Source of the DNA: JACDAN01 sp963721345 | GTDB taxonomy: Bacteria; Actinomycetota; Thermoleophilia; Gaiellales; Gaiellaceae | Assembly: GCA_963721345.1 (NCBI GenBank) | Contig: CAVRIT010000001.1 | Location: forward strand, 868,001 to 932,000 | Direction: 5' to 3' | Length of the DNA: 64,000 nucleotides | Shown here: positions 1 to 8,352 of the stretch, piece by piece | Layout of the letters: each line of letters starts with the position of its first letter | Numbering within the stretch: the stretch's first letter is position 1 | The notes under the pieces: generated by a model | Database searches by the model: none | The model's input: the letters and a program-made list of their open reading frames with translations, nothing else | Told to the model about the DNA's origin: nothing | Made by a program: the position numbers and the translations under genes

Positions 1-126
1 CGCGTAGGCGGTGCGCGTGAAGCCGAGGGCGTGCTCGTAGAAGTACGCGGACTGCTTGGCGTTCCCAACCCAGAGCTCGACGTGGTCCCAGCCCGTCAGC
101 GGCATGAAGTCGTTCATCGCTCTCAT
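1..126 (-). CDS. hppD: 4-hydroxyphenylpyruvate dioxygenase, N-terminal fragment (runs off the window)
   Basis: Reading from 126 leftward gives 42 codons open to the window edge. The peptide contains GWDHVELWVGNAKQSAYFYE followed by HALGF, the start of the first vicinal-oxygen-chelate domain of bacterial 4-hydroxyphenylpyruvate dioxygenase, an Fe(II) enzyme of tyrosine catabolism that makes homogentisate. The conserved WVGNAKQ-x-AxFY pattern is what points to HPPD rather than to a generic glyoxalase-fold protein. ATG at 126 is used; ATG at 117 is also possible. The iron ligands lie outside the window, so the assignment rests on the N-terminus only. Confidence 0.7.
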   Translation of the reverse strand, partial: MRAMNDFMPLTGWDHVELWVGNAKQSAYFYEHALGFTRTAYA

Positions 127-127
127 C

Positions 128-1012
128 TTAGGCCGATTCGAGCGCCGGGCGACGACGCGCGAGGAGCAACGCGAGTCCGATCGTGATCCCGCCCACGATC
201 TGAAGCCACGTCAGCTCCTCCGACAGCAGGGCGACGGCGAACAGGGCGGCGAGGAACGGCTGGAGGTTCGTGACGAGCGTCGCCCGGGACGGCCCGACGC
301 GCTCGATCGCCGTGAACCACAGGAAGTTGGTAAGCACGAGCGGGCCGAGCACCGCGAACGCGAATCCTGCCCAGACCAGCGCGCCCAGATCCCATTCCTG
401 ATCCGCGATCTGCGGCAGCGCCGTGACGAGCGCTGGGATCGCGCCGGCGATCAGCGCCACGGCGCTGATCCGCCAGACGGAGTAGCGGCTCAGGAGCGGC
501 ACGATCGCCACCGAGTAGATCCCCCAGGTGGCGGTCGCGATGAACGCGAGAGCGATCCCGAGGTAGCTCCCGGAGACGCTTCCCGAGCCGAGCGCCACGA
601 GCGCGACTCCGGCAAGCGAGATGACCGCGGCGATCCAGAACCGTCGATGCAGGCGCTCGATCCCCACCGCGAAGGCGAAGAGCCCGGTCACGATCGGCAG
701 CGCGCCGAAGATCAGGGCCACGGTGGAGGCATTCGTGAGGTCGATTGCGTACGAGAACGCGAGCTGGTTGAGGTAGATCCCCACGATCGCCGCCCCGACG
801 AGCAGCAGCAGGTCGCGGCGCTCGAGCGACAGCGACCGCTCGAGCCCGTAGGTGATCCCGGAGACGATCACGGCCGCTGCCGCGAAGCGCAGCGACGAGT
901 AGGCGAGCGGCTCGAACCCATGGGTGAGCGCATAGCGCGTGACCGTGAAGTTGAATGCCCAGATCGAGACGGTGACGAGCAGCATCACCTCCGCAGCGTT
1001 CGGCCGGCGCAT
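128..1012 (-). CDS. EamA/DMT-family permease (10 TM)
   Basis: The 294-residue protein is a typical drug/metabolite transporter of the EamA type: about ten hydrophobic segments arranged as two homologous five-helix halves. The first half starts near residue 8 (LLVTVSIWAFNFTVTRYAL) and the second near 148 (YLGIALAFIATATWGIYS). Each half has the family's small-residue-rich helices and a short polar end. Length matches the family. It probably exports or exchanges a small metabolite, but the substrate cannot be read from sequence. Its stop lies one base from the start of the dioxygenase gene on the same strand, so the two are probably co-transcribed. The gene is divergent from the reductase-like gene at 1048. 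Confidence 0.85.
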   Translation of the reverse strand: MRRPNAAEVMLLVTVSIWAFNFTVTRYALTHGFEPLAYSSLRFAAAAVIVSGITYGLERSLSLERRDLLLLVGAAIVGIYLNQLAFSYAIDLTNASTVALIFGALPIVTGLFAFAVGIERLHRRFWIAAVISLAGVALVALGSGSVSGSYLGIALAFIATATWGIYSVAIVPLLSRYSVWRISAVALIAGAIPALVTALPQIADQEWDLGALVWAGFAFAVLGPLVLTNFLWFTAIERVGPSRATLVTNLQPFLAALFAVALLSEELTWLQIVGGITIGLALLLARRRPALESA

Positions 1013-1047
1013 TCCGCGAACCTACGCAAACCGAGAAAGGAGCAAAC

Positions 1048-1629
1048 ATGGGACGCATCGTCGTAACGGAGTTCGTGTCGATGGACGGCGTGATGGAGGC
1101 GCCGGGGGGCGAGGAGGGCTACAAGCACACGGCCTGGACGTTCGAGTTCCCTGACGAGGGCCAGTACGAAGTGAAGACCAAGGAGCTCGACGACTCGGAG
1201 GTGCAGCTCCTCGGCCGGGTGACCTACGAGGGCTTCGCCGCTGCCTGGCCCGAGCGCGAGGAAGCCGACGATCCGGAGGTCGCCGACTTCGCGAAGAAGA
1301 TGGGCTCGATGCCGAAGTACGTCGTCTCGACGACGCTGGAGGAGACGAAGTGGGACAACACGACGATCCTGCGTAGCCTCGACGACGTGGCAAAGCTGAA
1401 GGAGGAAACCGACGGTGATCTCCTCGTCGCGGGCAGCAACACGCTCGTCCACGGGATGCTTCGGGAAGACATGGTCGACCTGCTGCGGTTGATGATCTTC
1501 CCGGTGATCCTGGGAATCGGGAAGCGCATCTTTCCCGACGACCTCGACGACAAGATCGTCTTCGACCTGACCGAGCATCGGCAGTTCGGCTCGATCGTCG
1601 TCCACGACTACACGCGCCAGGGGCGGTAG
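1048..1629 (+). CDS. Dihydrofolate reductase-fold (RibD C-terminal-like) protein
   Basis: The 193-residue protein belongs to the RibD C-terminal/dihydrofolate-reductase superfamily, small NADPH-binding reductases common in actinomycetes. Diagnostic parts are the start GRIVVTEFVSMDGVMEAPGG, the LLGRVTYEGFAAAWP loop near residue 53, KYVVSTTLE near 90, and DGDLLVAGSNTLVHGML near 128, the glycine-rich cofactor region. A clear ribosome site (aaagga, 1034-1040) precedes ATG 1048. Most such proteins have no proven substrate, so it should not be called folA. It starts a plus-strand run with the two genes downstream. Confidence 0.85.
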   Translation: MGRIVVTEFVSMDGVMEAPGGEEGYKHTAWTFEFPDEGQYEVKTKELDDSEVQLLGRVTYEGFAAAWPEREEADDPEVADFAKKMGSMPKYVVSTTLEETKWDNTTILRSLDDVAKLKEETDGDLLVAGSNTLVHGMLREDMVDLLRLMIFPVILGIGKRIFPDDLDDKIVFDLTEHRQFGSIVVHDYTRQGR

Positions 1630-1639
1630 GTTTCCAGCC

Positions 1640-1909
1640 GTGAGCGAGCCGACCAAGGAGGAGATCGACGCGCTCGTCGGGCCGGCGACGCCGCACTTCG
1701 CTCCACACCTGCGCGCGCGCGTCGAGGAGCTGATCGAAGGGCTGCCCGAGGGACACCCCGTGCGGCGCTACGGCGAGGAGAAGGTCGAGCTGCTCGCGCG
1801 GCTCGCCTACGCGACGTCGAAGGCCGACGATCTGCCCGCCGAGCCTCGCACGCGGATCGGCTGGGAGAAGATCCCGAGCGCCTCGCCCGTCAGCCGCGCC
1901 GAAGAATGA
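1640..1909 (+). CDS. Conserved hypothetical, 89 aa
   Basis: A small acidic/basic protein with no membrane segment and no domain I recognise. It starts at GTG 1640, ten bases after the stop of the reductase-like gene, and its stop overlaps the fabL start as ATGA (1906-1909), so the three genes are probably translated from one message. The sequence is helical with a central HLRARVEELIEGLPEGHPVR stretch and a proline-rich end. Function unknown. Confidence 0.6.
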   Translation: MSEPTKEEIDALVGPATPHFAPHLRARVEELIEGLPEGHPVRRYGEEKVELLARLAYATSKADDLPAEPRTRIGWEKIPSASPVSRAEE

Positions 1910-2637
1910 AAGGCGCGTCCGTCTTCGTGACGGGCGGCTCGCGCGGGATCGGCAAGGCGATCGCGCTGCGGTTTGCGGAGCGCGGCGCGTCGAAGGTCGC
2001 GGTCGGCTACCTGCGGAACGACCGTGCCGCGGAGGAGACAGCCGAGGAGCTGCGCGCAGCCGGCGCGGAACCGCTCCTCGTACGGGGCAACGTCTCGTCG
2101 GCGCGTGTGTTGGGCGAAGTCGCCGACGCCGGCCCGTGGAACGTGGTCGTCCACAGCGCGGCCACCGGCGTGATCCGCTCGGCCCTCGAGACCGAGGACA
2201 AGCACTGGGACTGGACGCTGAACGCGAACGCGAAGGCGTTCCTGTCGCTGACACGCGCCGCGGCGCCGGCGATGAAGGAAGGCTCCTCGATCGTCGCGAT
2301 CTCCAGTCTGGGGTCGATTCGCGTGCTCGAGAACTACGTCCTCGTCGGCACCTCGAAGGCAGCGCTCGAGGCCCTCGTGCGCTACCTGGGGGTCGAGCTG
2401 GCGCCTCGTGGGATCCGCGTCAACGCCGTCTCCGCCGGGGTGGTCGAGACCCAAGCGCTCGACCACTTCCCGAATCGCGAGCAGATGCTCGAAATGGCGA
2501 AGACCCGGACCCCGGCCGGCCGGATGGTGGAGCCGTCGGACGTGGCGGACGCGGTGGAGTTCCTCTGCTCGCCGGGAGCGCAGATGATCTGCGGCCAGAC
2601 CGTGATCGTCGACGGCGGCTTCTCGCTCCTGGCGTGA
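1906..2637 (+). CDS. fabL: Enoyl-ACP reductase III (FabL-type SDR)
   Basis: A 243-residue short-chain dehydrogenase/reductase. It has the NADP-binding VTGGSRGIGKA at residues 8-18 and a catalytic Tyr144-(x6)-Lys151 pair (ENYVLVGTSKAALE) instead of the classical SDR YxxxK. The Y(x6)K spacing is the mark of enoyl-ACP reductases, and the flanks (SSLGSIR-LENY, HFPNRE, TPAGRMVE, GQTVIVDGG) match Bacillus subtilis FabL closely from memory. It would catalyse the last reduction of the fatty-acid elongation cycle using NADPH. It is translationally coupled to the small gene upstream (ATGA overlap). FabL can replace or back up FabI; whether a fabI exists elsewhere cannot be seen here. Confidence 0.8.
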   Translation: MKGASVFVTGGSRGIGKAIALRFAERGASKVAVGYLRNDRAAEETAEELRAAGAEPLLVRGNVSSARVLGEVADAGPWNVVVHSAATGVIRSALETEDKHWDWTLNANAKAFLSLTRAAAPAMKEGSSIVAISSLGSIRVLENYVLVGTSKAALEALVRYLGVELAPRGIRVNAVSAGVVETQALDHFPNREQMLEMAKTRTPAGRMVEPSDVADAVEFLCSPGAQMICGQTVIVDGGFSLLA

Positions 2638-4056
2638 CCGGAGGCCCGCCCGGTCTCGCCGAGCCGGACGCCTCCACCCTCGCGGCCCTGCGGGAAGCGC
2701 TGCTGCGGGCTTCCTACGACGAAGCGCACGTGGCGGCGGCGCTCGGCCGCCGGCCGTCGCTGCCGCGAACGCGGCGCGAGGTCTACCTCCGCCGTCTCTC
2801 CGGAGCCGGCGAGCTCGGAACGCTGATCCGGCTCTTCCGGCTCGGGGAGCCCGTGGCGCGTGACGAGGCCGCAGCCGCGCTCGCGCCGGCCGATCTCGAG
2901 TCACTCCTCGAGTCTGGGTTGCTCGCAACGCCAGGACGAAGCGATCACGGCCGGTGTCGAGCTCACCCCTTCTCTGGGCCTGCTCCTGGCCCACGACCGC
3001 GTCGACACGTCCAAGCCGGTGCCCAGCTGGCACGTGATGCTCGGCGCGGCCTCGCGAACCCTCGCCGCCCTGACGATCCGGCGAACCCGTCGGCGTCGCG
3101 CTCGACCTGGGGACGGGCTGCGGCGTCCAGGCACTCCTCGCCGCCCGACACGCCGAGCGGGTCGTCGCAACCGACCTCAGCGAGCGCGCGCTTCAGTTCG
3201 CGCGGATCAACGCAGCGCTCAACGAGATCACGAACGTCGAGTGGCGGCAAGGCGACCTCTTCGGGCCCGTTCAAGGAGAGCGCTTCGACCTGATCGTCTC
3301 GAACCCGCCGTTCGTGATCTCCCCCGACACCGAGGTGCATGTTCCGCGACTCGAACCTCCCCAGGGACGAGATCTCGGGCCATGTCGTCAACGCAGCGGG
3401 TGAGCACCTCGAGGAGGGCGGGCACGCCACGATCCTGTGTAGCTGGATCGCATCAGACGACGCGGATTGGTCCACGGCCCCGCGCCGCTGGATCGGCCGC
3501 CGGCTGCGACGCGATCTTCGTGCAGTTCACAACGGCCAGTCCGCTCGACTATGCGGCGATGTGGACGGACGAGCTCGAGCACTGGCTTTCGTACTACGAC
3601 CGGAAGGGATCGAGTCGATCTCGACCGGCGCCGCAATCCTTCGGAGAACAGCCGCCGGGAGGGCGCGTCGCGGCGTTTCAAGCGAACAGCGGGCCTCGCG
3701 AGAACTCCGGCGCACAGCTCCTCCGCATCCTGGACGCGGCCGAGCTGGACGACGAAGCGCTACTCGCCGGCCGTTTCCGGCTGATCGACCACGCTCTTCG
3801 CCAGGAAGCCACCTACCGCGACGGCGCCTACACGATCGAGCTCACCGGCGTCTCGGTCATGGGCGCTCCTCTGAACGTTCGCGTCGAGGCAGAGGCCATT
3901 CACGTTCTTCCTCGACTCGACGGCTCGGCGACGTTGGACGAGGTCGTCGATCGCGCGGCTCGCGAGACCGGGCTCGATCGTTCGGAGATCGAGGAAGCGG
4001 CCTTGACGACGATCCGCCGGCTCTACGGGCGTGGCTTTGCGCTGCGCGAGCCTTAG
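2634..4056 (+). pseudogene. Class I SAM-dependent methyltransferase, broken by several frameshifts
   Basis: Homology runs continuously from GTG 2634 (overlapping the fabL stop) to TAG 4054-4056, about 474 codons, but it jumps frame at least five times. The N-terminal domain is in frame from 2634 to about 2925. ITAGVELTPSLGLLLAHD is in a second frame to about 3075. The SAM-binding core VALDLGTGCGVQALLAA with VATDLSERALQFARINA and the substrate motif IVSNPPF is in a third frame to about 3335. DEISGHVVNAAGEHLEEGG follows in the first frame, then SPLDYAAMWTDELEHWL and the C-terminal winged-helix-like part in the second. The order fits actinobacterial methyltransferases of about 500 residues. No intact product can be made unless these are assembly errors. 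Neighbours on both sides are intact. Confidence 0.75.
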
Positions 4057-4802
4057 CCCCCGGCCTCCTTCTTGAGGTACTCGTCGAGCTTCTGCGACAC
4101 GCCTTCGCTCAGGATCACGACGTCGCCCTCCGTGGCGAAACCGTCCTCCCCAAGTGCCGGGAACTCGATCTTCACCATCGCTTTCTCCAGCGCTTCCGCG
4201 GAGACGTCGTGGCCCTGCTCCCTGAGCTTCGAGAAGTCCATCTTCATGCCGGCCCGTTCGAGATCGTTGATTTCCGCATAGCCGTCCAGGTCCGGATCGA
4301 CCTCCCGGTGCTTGGACGACCACTCGAGCGCGCTTCCCTTCAGTAGCGCGTCGAGGTTCCGGTCAGGACCCTGCTTGAGCATGATCTCCTCGCCCTCGAC
4401 CGCGAAGCCCTCCACCTTGTCGATCACCTTGAGAGGAACCTGGTAGCCGGCGGCGAGGAGTCCCTCCGCGGTGACGCCTATGCCTTCCTTGTTCAACTGC
4501 GCGACGTTGAGCTTGATGCAGCATTGGACGAGATCGTTGTACTCAGCTAGCTCCCGGTAGCTCAGGAACCCGTCGCCGTCGAGATCGGCTTTTCTGAGAT
4601 CGATGGCCGCTTGGCGCTCCGTCAAGGCGCCGACATTCCGCTGCGGGTCGTCGTCGGTGGCCATCTTGACGCCGACTGCGCCGGCGCCGATCAGCGCCGC
4701 GCCGGCCAGGCCCGCCGCCGCGATCTGCTTCGCGCCGTGCCCTTCGACTTCCTCTTCCTGCCGCGCCTCGACCTGCTCGTCGCTTCGCTCGTTCTCGGTC
4801 AT
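4053..4802 (-). CDS. Membrane-anchored EF-hand protein
   Basis: A 249-residue protein. An acidic N-terminus is followed by one small hydrophobic segment (IAAAGLAGAALIGAGAVGV, about residues 27-45), so most of the protein is probably exported and tethered. Two calcium-binding EF-hand loops are visible: DLDGDGFLSYRE (near residue 73), with acids at loop positions 1, 3, 5 and 12, and DPDLDGYAEIND (near 168), a second loop with Asp at position 12. The two halves look like a duplicated unit, each loop followed by similar helices (LNVAQLNKEGIGVTAEGLLAAG and MDFSKLREQGHDVSAEALEKA). A calcium-responsive or structural role is inferred only from the loops. Its stop overlaps the last bases of the broken methyltransferase tail to tail. 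Confidence 0.7.
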   Translation of the reverse strand: MTENERSDEQVEARQEEEVEGHGAKQIAAAGLAGAALIGAGAVGVKMATDDDPQRNVGALTERQAAIDLRKADLDGDGFLSYRELAEYNDLVQCCIKLNVAQLNKEGIGVTAEGLLAAGYQVPLKVIDKVEGFAVEGEEIMLKQGPDRNLDALLKGSALEWSSKHREVDPDLDGYAEINDLERAGMKMDFSKLREQGHDVSAEALEKAMVKIEFPALGEDGFATEGDVVILSEGVSQKLDEYLKKEAGG

Positions 4803-4851
4803 CTAGTCCCCCTTTCGTCCACTAGACGGAGTCAGCCCTCGGTCTCTTCCG

Positions 4852-6366
4852 TCAGACCCGCACGCCGTACAGCTCGGTGACCTTCGCCTTCAGGTACTCG
4901 AGATACGGCTCCGCGTCGAGCGGGCCGCCGACGATCCGCTGCAGCTGCTCCTCCGGCGGGTTTCTCCGGCCCCAGCGATAGAGCTTGTCGCCGAGCCACT
5001 CGCGGAGCGGCTCGAACTCGCCGGCCTCCATCTGCCCGTCGAGATCCGGCAGGTCCCCGCGCGCCGTCTCCCAGATCTGCACCGAGGCGATCGTCCCGAG
5101 CAGGTACGTCGGGAAGTAGCCGAACGAGCCACCGGACCAGTGGACGTCCTGCAGCACGCCCTTCGCGTCGTCCGGGACGTCGAGCCCGAGGTACTCCTTC
5201 ATCTTCGCGTTCCAGGCCTCGGGGAGATCCTCGAGCGCCAGCCTGCCGCCGATGATCTCCTGCTCCAGCTCGTAGCGGAGGATGATGTGCATCCCGTAGG
5301 TGACCTCGTCCGCCTCGACGCGGATGAACGAGGGCTTCACCTCGTTGACCGAGCGCCACCACGCCTCGACCTCGACGTCGCCGAGCTGATCCGGGAAGAT
5401 CTCCTGCAGCTTCGGGAAGAAGAAGCGCCAGAACGGCCGGCTGCGGCAGACGAGGTTCTCCCAGAGCCGGCTCTGCGACTCGTGGAGCACCATGGAATTC
5501 AGCTCGGTGAGCGGCGTCCGGTTGAGCTCGCGGTCGATCCCGTACTCGTAGATCCCGTGGCCGAACTCGTGCGTGGTGTGGAAGATCGACTCCAGGTCGG
5601 TCTCCGAGTAGCGCGTCGTCAGTCGGATGTCGTCGAGCCCGATCGACGTTGCGAATGGATGGATCGTCGGGTCGAGCCGCCAGGCTTCTGACGTGTAGCC
5701 GAGGCGCTCGAGGATCTCGCGTGCGAAGAGCTCCTGCTTCTCGACCGGGAAGTGTCCGTGCGCGAAGCTCGTGTCGACCTGCTCCGCCGCGCCGACCTCG
5801 CGGAGCATCGGGATCAGGACTTCCTTCAGCCGCGCGAACACCGCGTCGATGTCCTCGCTCCGCGCGTCCTCCTGGTAGTCGTCCAGCAGGATGTCGTACG
5901 GCGACTTGCCGGTGTCCGCGAAGCACTCGATGTAGCGGAGCTTCAGCTCCACGTTCTGCTTCAGATACGGGAGGAACGTCGAGTAGTCCGCGTTCTTGCG
6001 CGCCTCGGCCCAGGCCGGGACGCCGAGCACCTCCGCCCGGGTCATCTCGGCGCGCAGGTCGGCGGGAATCCGGCGCGCCTTCTCCCAGTCGCGCCTCGTG
6101 ACGCGGATCAGCGCGGCATCGGCCGACTCCGGACCCGCCTCCGCCTCGTAGTCGCGCAGCGACTCGAGGAGCTCACCGAGCTCTTCCGAGACGAAGAGCT
6201 CGTGCGCGAAGCGGTCGATCGTCGAGAGCTGGTCGCCGCGGGATTCCGTTCCCGCGGGCGGCATCATCGTGTGCTGGTCCCAGCTCAGGAGCCAGGCGGC
6301 CCGCTTGAAGTCGTGGATCACTCCGAGGCGCTCTCGGAGCTCGGCAAGACGTTGTTCGTTCGTCAC
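4852..6366 (-). CDS. M32-family metallocarboxypeptidase
   Basis: A 504-residue carboxypeptidase Taq-type enzyme that removes C-terminal residues from peptides in the cytoplasm. The zinc motif HEFGH sits near residue 265 within TTHEFGHGIYEYG. Other family marks are SWDQHTMMPPAG near the N-terminus, HPFATSIGLDDIRLTTRY, and the HESQSRLWENLVCRS stretch after the active site. Length matches the family. GTG 6366 is chosen as start because it overlaps the stop of the upstream gene as GTGA; the longer open frame reads into unrelated sequence. Translational coupling suggests an operon with the DUF4015 gene. Confidence 0.93.
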   Translation of the reverse strand: MTNEQRLAELRERLGVIHDFKRAAWLLSWDQHTMMPPAGTESRGDQLSTIDRFAHELFVSEELGELLESLRDYEAEAGPESADAALIRVTRRDWEKARRIPADLRAEMTRAEVLGVPAWAEARKNADYSTFLPYLKQNVELKLRYIECFADTGKSPYDILLDDYQEDARSEDIDAVFARLKEVLIPMLREVGAAEQVDTSFAHGHFPVEKQELFAREILERLGYTSEAWRLDPTIHPFATSIGLDDIRLTTRYSETDLESIFHTTHEFGHGIYEYGIDRELNRTPLTELNSMVLHESQSRLWENLVCRSRPFWRFFFPKLQEIFPDQLGDVEVEAWWRSVNEVKPSFIRVEADEVTYGMHIILRYELEQEIIGGRLALEDLPEAWNAKMKEYLGLDVPDDAKGVLQDVHWSGGSFGYFPTYLLGTIASVQIWETARGDLPDLDGQMEAGEFEPLREWLGDKLYRWGRRNPPEEQLQRIVGGPLDAEPYLEYLKAKVTELYGVRV

Positions 6367-7535
6367 TTGGCGGTCAGCGCTCCTGTCGTGTAGATCCCCG
6401 ACGGGTTCCACAGCAGGAACCCGCCCGCTTTCCAGCGGCGTGCGGCTCGAATCTGATCCTGGACGTGCCACAGGGTCGGCGCGCCGCTGAAGCTGAAGTC
6501 CTCGAGCCACGGCACCAACAGGGCCTTCCCGCCGCGCATCTGGCGGCGGAAGTCGCGCAGCGAGCGGCCCACCGTCCGACCCGGCGTCGCCACCGGATTG
6601 GCGAGGCCGTACTCGCCCGGCCCGTAGTGCGAGGGGTAGACCATCGGATAGATCGCGTCGACGATTTTCGCCAGGCGGCGCGGCGACTGGCCGATGCCCA
6701 GGTTGCGCGTCGCCGAGAGCCCGAAGACGTCGACGGAGACCCGCGCGCCCATCGCGTGCAGGCGGTTCGTCGCGTAGTGGACGAAGCGCGCGATCGTGAC
6801 GGCCATGGCCTCCGGCCGCTTCCCCGGGAAGACGGCCGACTCGATGTCGCCGTCACTCGGGAAGCGCACGTAGTCGAACTGGATCTCGTCGAAGCCGGCG
6901 CGCACCGCAGCCTTGGCGATGTTCAGGTTGTAGTCCCAGACCCGCTTGTCGTAGGGGTTCGTCCAGCCGAGGCCGGCGTGATTCCGCCACACGTCCCCGC
7001 CGGTCGTCTGAATCGCCATGTCCGGGCGCTTCACGGACAGGATCGGGTCTTCGAAGCAGACGACGCGGCCGATCACGTAGAGCCCCTGCCGGTGAAGCTT
7101 CGCAACGGTCGCCTTCGGGTCGTAGTACCGCATAGCCGAGCCGACCTGCTTGGCCAGAGTCGGCGCGCGACGGTAGAAGCCGACCTCCCCGTTCTCGTCC
7201 TTGATGTCGAGCTCGACCGCGTTGATCCCGGGGATCTGGGTGTACTCGTCGATCTTGCCCGGGATCGACGCGAGCGCCATGGTGACGTGGACGCCGCGGA
7301 TCTCCACAGGAACCTCCGGCCCACGGCGCTGCGGCTTTTGCTTCTTCTTCGCCACGCCTTTCGCGGCGGTCTGCTTCGCCGAGCCCTCGCGCGGGTCGAG
7401 CCCGCGAGCGCCGACAGCCACCGCGGCGCCGGCGAGAAGGAGCGCGATCGCCCCTGCCGTCCGCCTGATTCGCTTGCGTCTTCGGGCCGCTCGACGTCGC
7501 TCGCGAAACCGATCATTCGGGTCGAGCGTTTCCAT
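6363..7535 (-). CDS. Putative glycoside hydrolase (DUF4015), membrane-anchored or secreted
   Basis: The 390-residue protein begins with a very basic stretch and one hydrophobic segment (residues 28-45, AIALLLAGAAVAVGARG), so it is probably exported. The rest is a DUF4015 TIM-barrel: VRGVHVTM-like first strand, INAVELDIKDENGEVGF near residue 108, GLYVIGRVVCFEDP near 150, the signature GFDEIQFDYVRFPSDG near 219, and VDVFGLSATRNLGIGQ. DUF4015 is related to polysaccharide-degrading barrels, but its substrates are mostly unproven. The stop overlaps the downstream carboxypeptidase start. Confidence 0.85.
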   Translation of the reverse strand: METLDPNDRFRERRRAARRRKRIRRTAGAIALLLAGAAVAVGARGLDPREGSAKQTAAKGVAKKKQKPQRRGPEVPVEIRGVHVTMALASIPGKIDEYTQIPGINAVELDIKDENGEVGFYRRAPTLAKQVGSAMRYYDPKATVAKLHRQGLYVIGRVVCFEDPILSVKRPDMAIQTTGGDVWRNHAGLGWTNPYDKRVWDYNLNIAKAAVRAGFDEIQFDYVRFPSDGDIESAVFPGKRPEAMAVTIARFVHYATNRLHAMGARVSVDVFGLSATRNLGIGQSPRRLAKIVDAIYPMVYPSHYGPGEYGLANPVATPGRTVGRSLRDFRRQMRGGKALLVPWLEDFSFSGAPTLWHVQDQIRAARRWKAGGFLLWNPSGIYTTGALTAK

Positions 7536-7577
7536 GCAGAGCGGAAGTATGCTCTCGAATCCGAGTGGAGGTAGTCA

Positions 7578-7901
7578 ATGGGGCTTGTCGTCAGCCTGAT
7601 CCTGATCGCGGTGGGGGCGATTCTCGTCTGGGGAGTCAATGCGGAATCCACCGATTTCAACGTCGACGCTGTCGGCGTGATCCTGATGATCGTGGGGCTC
7701 GTCGCCTTCCTGCTGAGCCTGATGATGTGGCGATCGTGGTGGGGGCCCGGCGCCTTCGTCAGCCGGCGCACCTACGTCGACCAGGGCGCAGCGGCGCCGC
7801 CTGCCGATCCGTATTACGACCGCGGCGGCGGTAGGCGCGTGACGCACGTCGAGGAGGAAGAGGCAGGCCCGCCGCCGGGCGGTCCACCCCCTCCCCCGTA
7901 G
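7578..7901 (+). CDS. Small membrane protein, DUF6458-like
   Basis: A 107-residue protein with two N-terminal hydrophobic helices (LVVSLILIAVGAILVWGV, and VGVILMIVGLVAFLLSLM near residue 33), then a short MMWRSWWG turn and a cytoplasmic tail ending in a run of acidic residues and a proline-rich end. This helix pattern is that of the small actinobacterial DUF6458 family, whose function is unknown. A ribosome site (gtggagg, 7564-7570) precedes ATG 7578. Confidence 0.7.
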   Translation: MGLVVSLILIAVGAILVWGVNAESTDFNVDAVGVILMIVGLVAFLLSLMMWRSWWGPGAFVSRRTYVDQGAAAPPADPYYDRGGGRRVTHVEEEEAGPPPGGPPPPP

Positions 7902-7907
7902 ACGCGA

Positions 7908-8333
7908 CTAGCGCAACAACCGACCGTTCGACTTCACGACGAGCCAGAGACCGCCGTACTCGAAGACGTTCTGGCACTTCACTTCGCGCGGTCCCTCGTG
8001 CGCGTAGAAGTAGAGCGGCCAGCCGTTGTAGGTCACCTGGAGGCGGCCGTTCCGCCGCCGCACGGTCCCGATCAGCGACTGCTTGACGCCGCGCAGGGCC
8101 TTGACCTTGCCGCCTGAGTAGTAGACGGGCCACGCCGCCGCACAGGCGCCGTAACACGTGCTCTTCCCACCCCGCTTGTCGCGGGTGAAGCCGTAGAGCA
8201 CGCGGTCGCGCCCGTCGAAAAGGATCGGGCCGTACCGGGTGTTCCGGAGCTTGAGCGATAGCTGCGCCTCTGGGGACGCCTCGGCCGTCGGGACGGCGAC
8301 GGCCAGCACGAGCAAGAGGAGGATTTTCTTCAT
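7908..8333 (-). CDS. Secreted COG4315-type repeat lipoprotein-like protein
   Basis: A 141-residue protein with a signal peptide (MKKILLLLVLAVAVPTAEAS) and two copies of the secreted repeat known from COG4315/Lipoprotein_15: YGPILFDGRDRVLYGFTRD with CYGACAAAWPVYYSGG, then LQVTYNGWPLYFYAHEG. The cysteines in the first repeat are typical. ATG 8333 is preferred because it begins the signal sequence; the longer open frame is not protein-like. Function in the envelope is unknown. It converges on the small membrane protein six bases away. Confidence 0.8.
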   Translation of the reverse strand: MKKILLLLVLAVAVPTAEASPEAQLSLKLRNTRYGPILFDGRDRVLYGFTRDKRGGKSTCYGACAAAWPVYYSGGKVKALRGVKQSLIGTVRRRNGRLQVTYNGWPLYFYAHEGPREVKCQNVFEYGGLWLVVKSNGRLLR

Positions 8334-8352
8334 ACGCCTCAGTCTCGGAAGC

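Noticed and set aside
6367..6510. N-terminal extension of the M32 carboxypeptidase
   Set aside because: It overlaps the DUF4015 gene in another frame and is not protein-like; GTG 6366 has the usual stop-start overlap.
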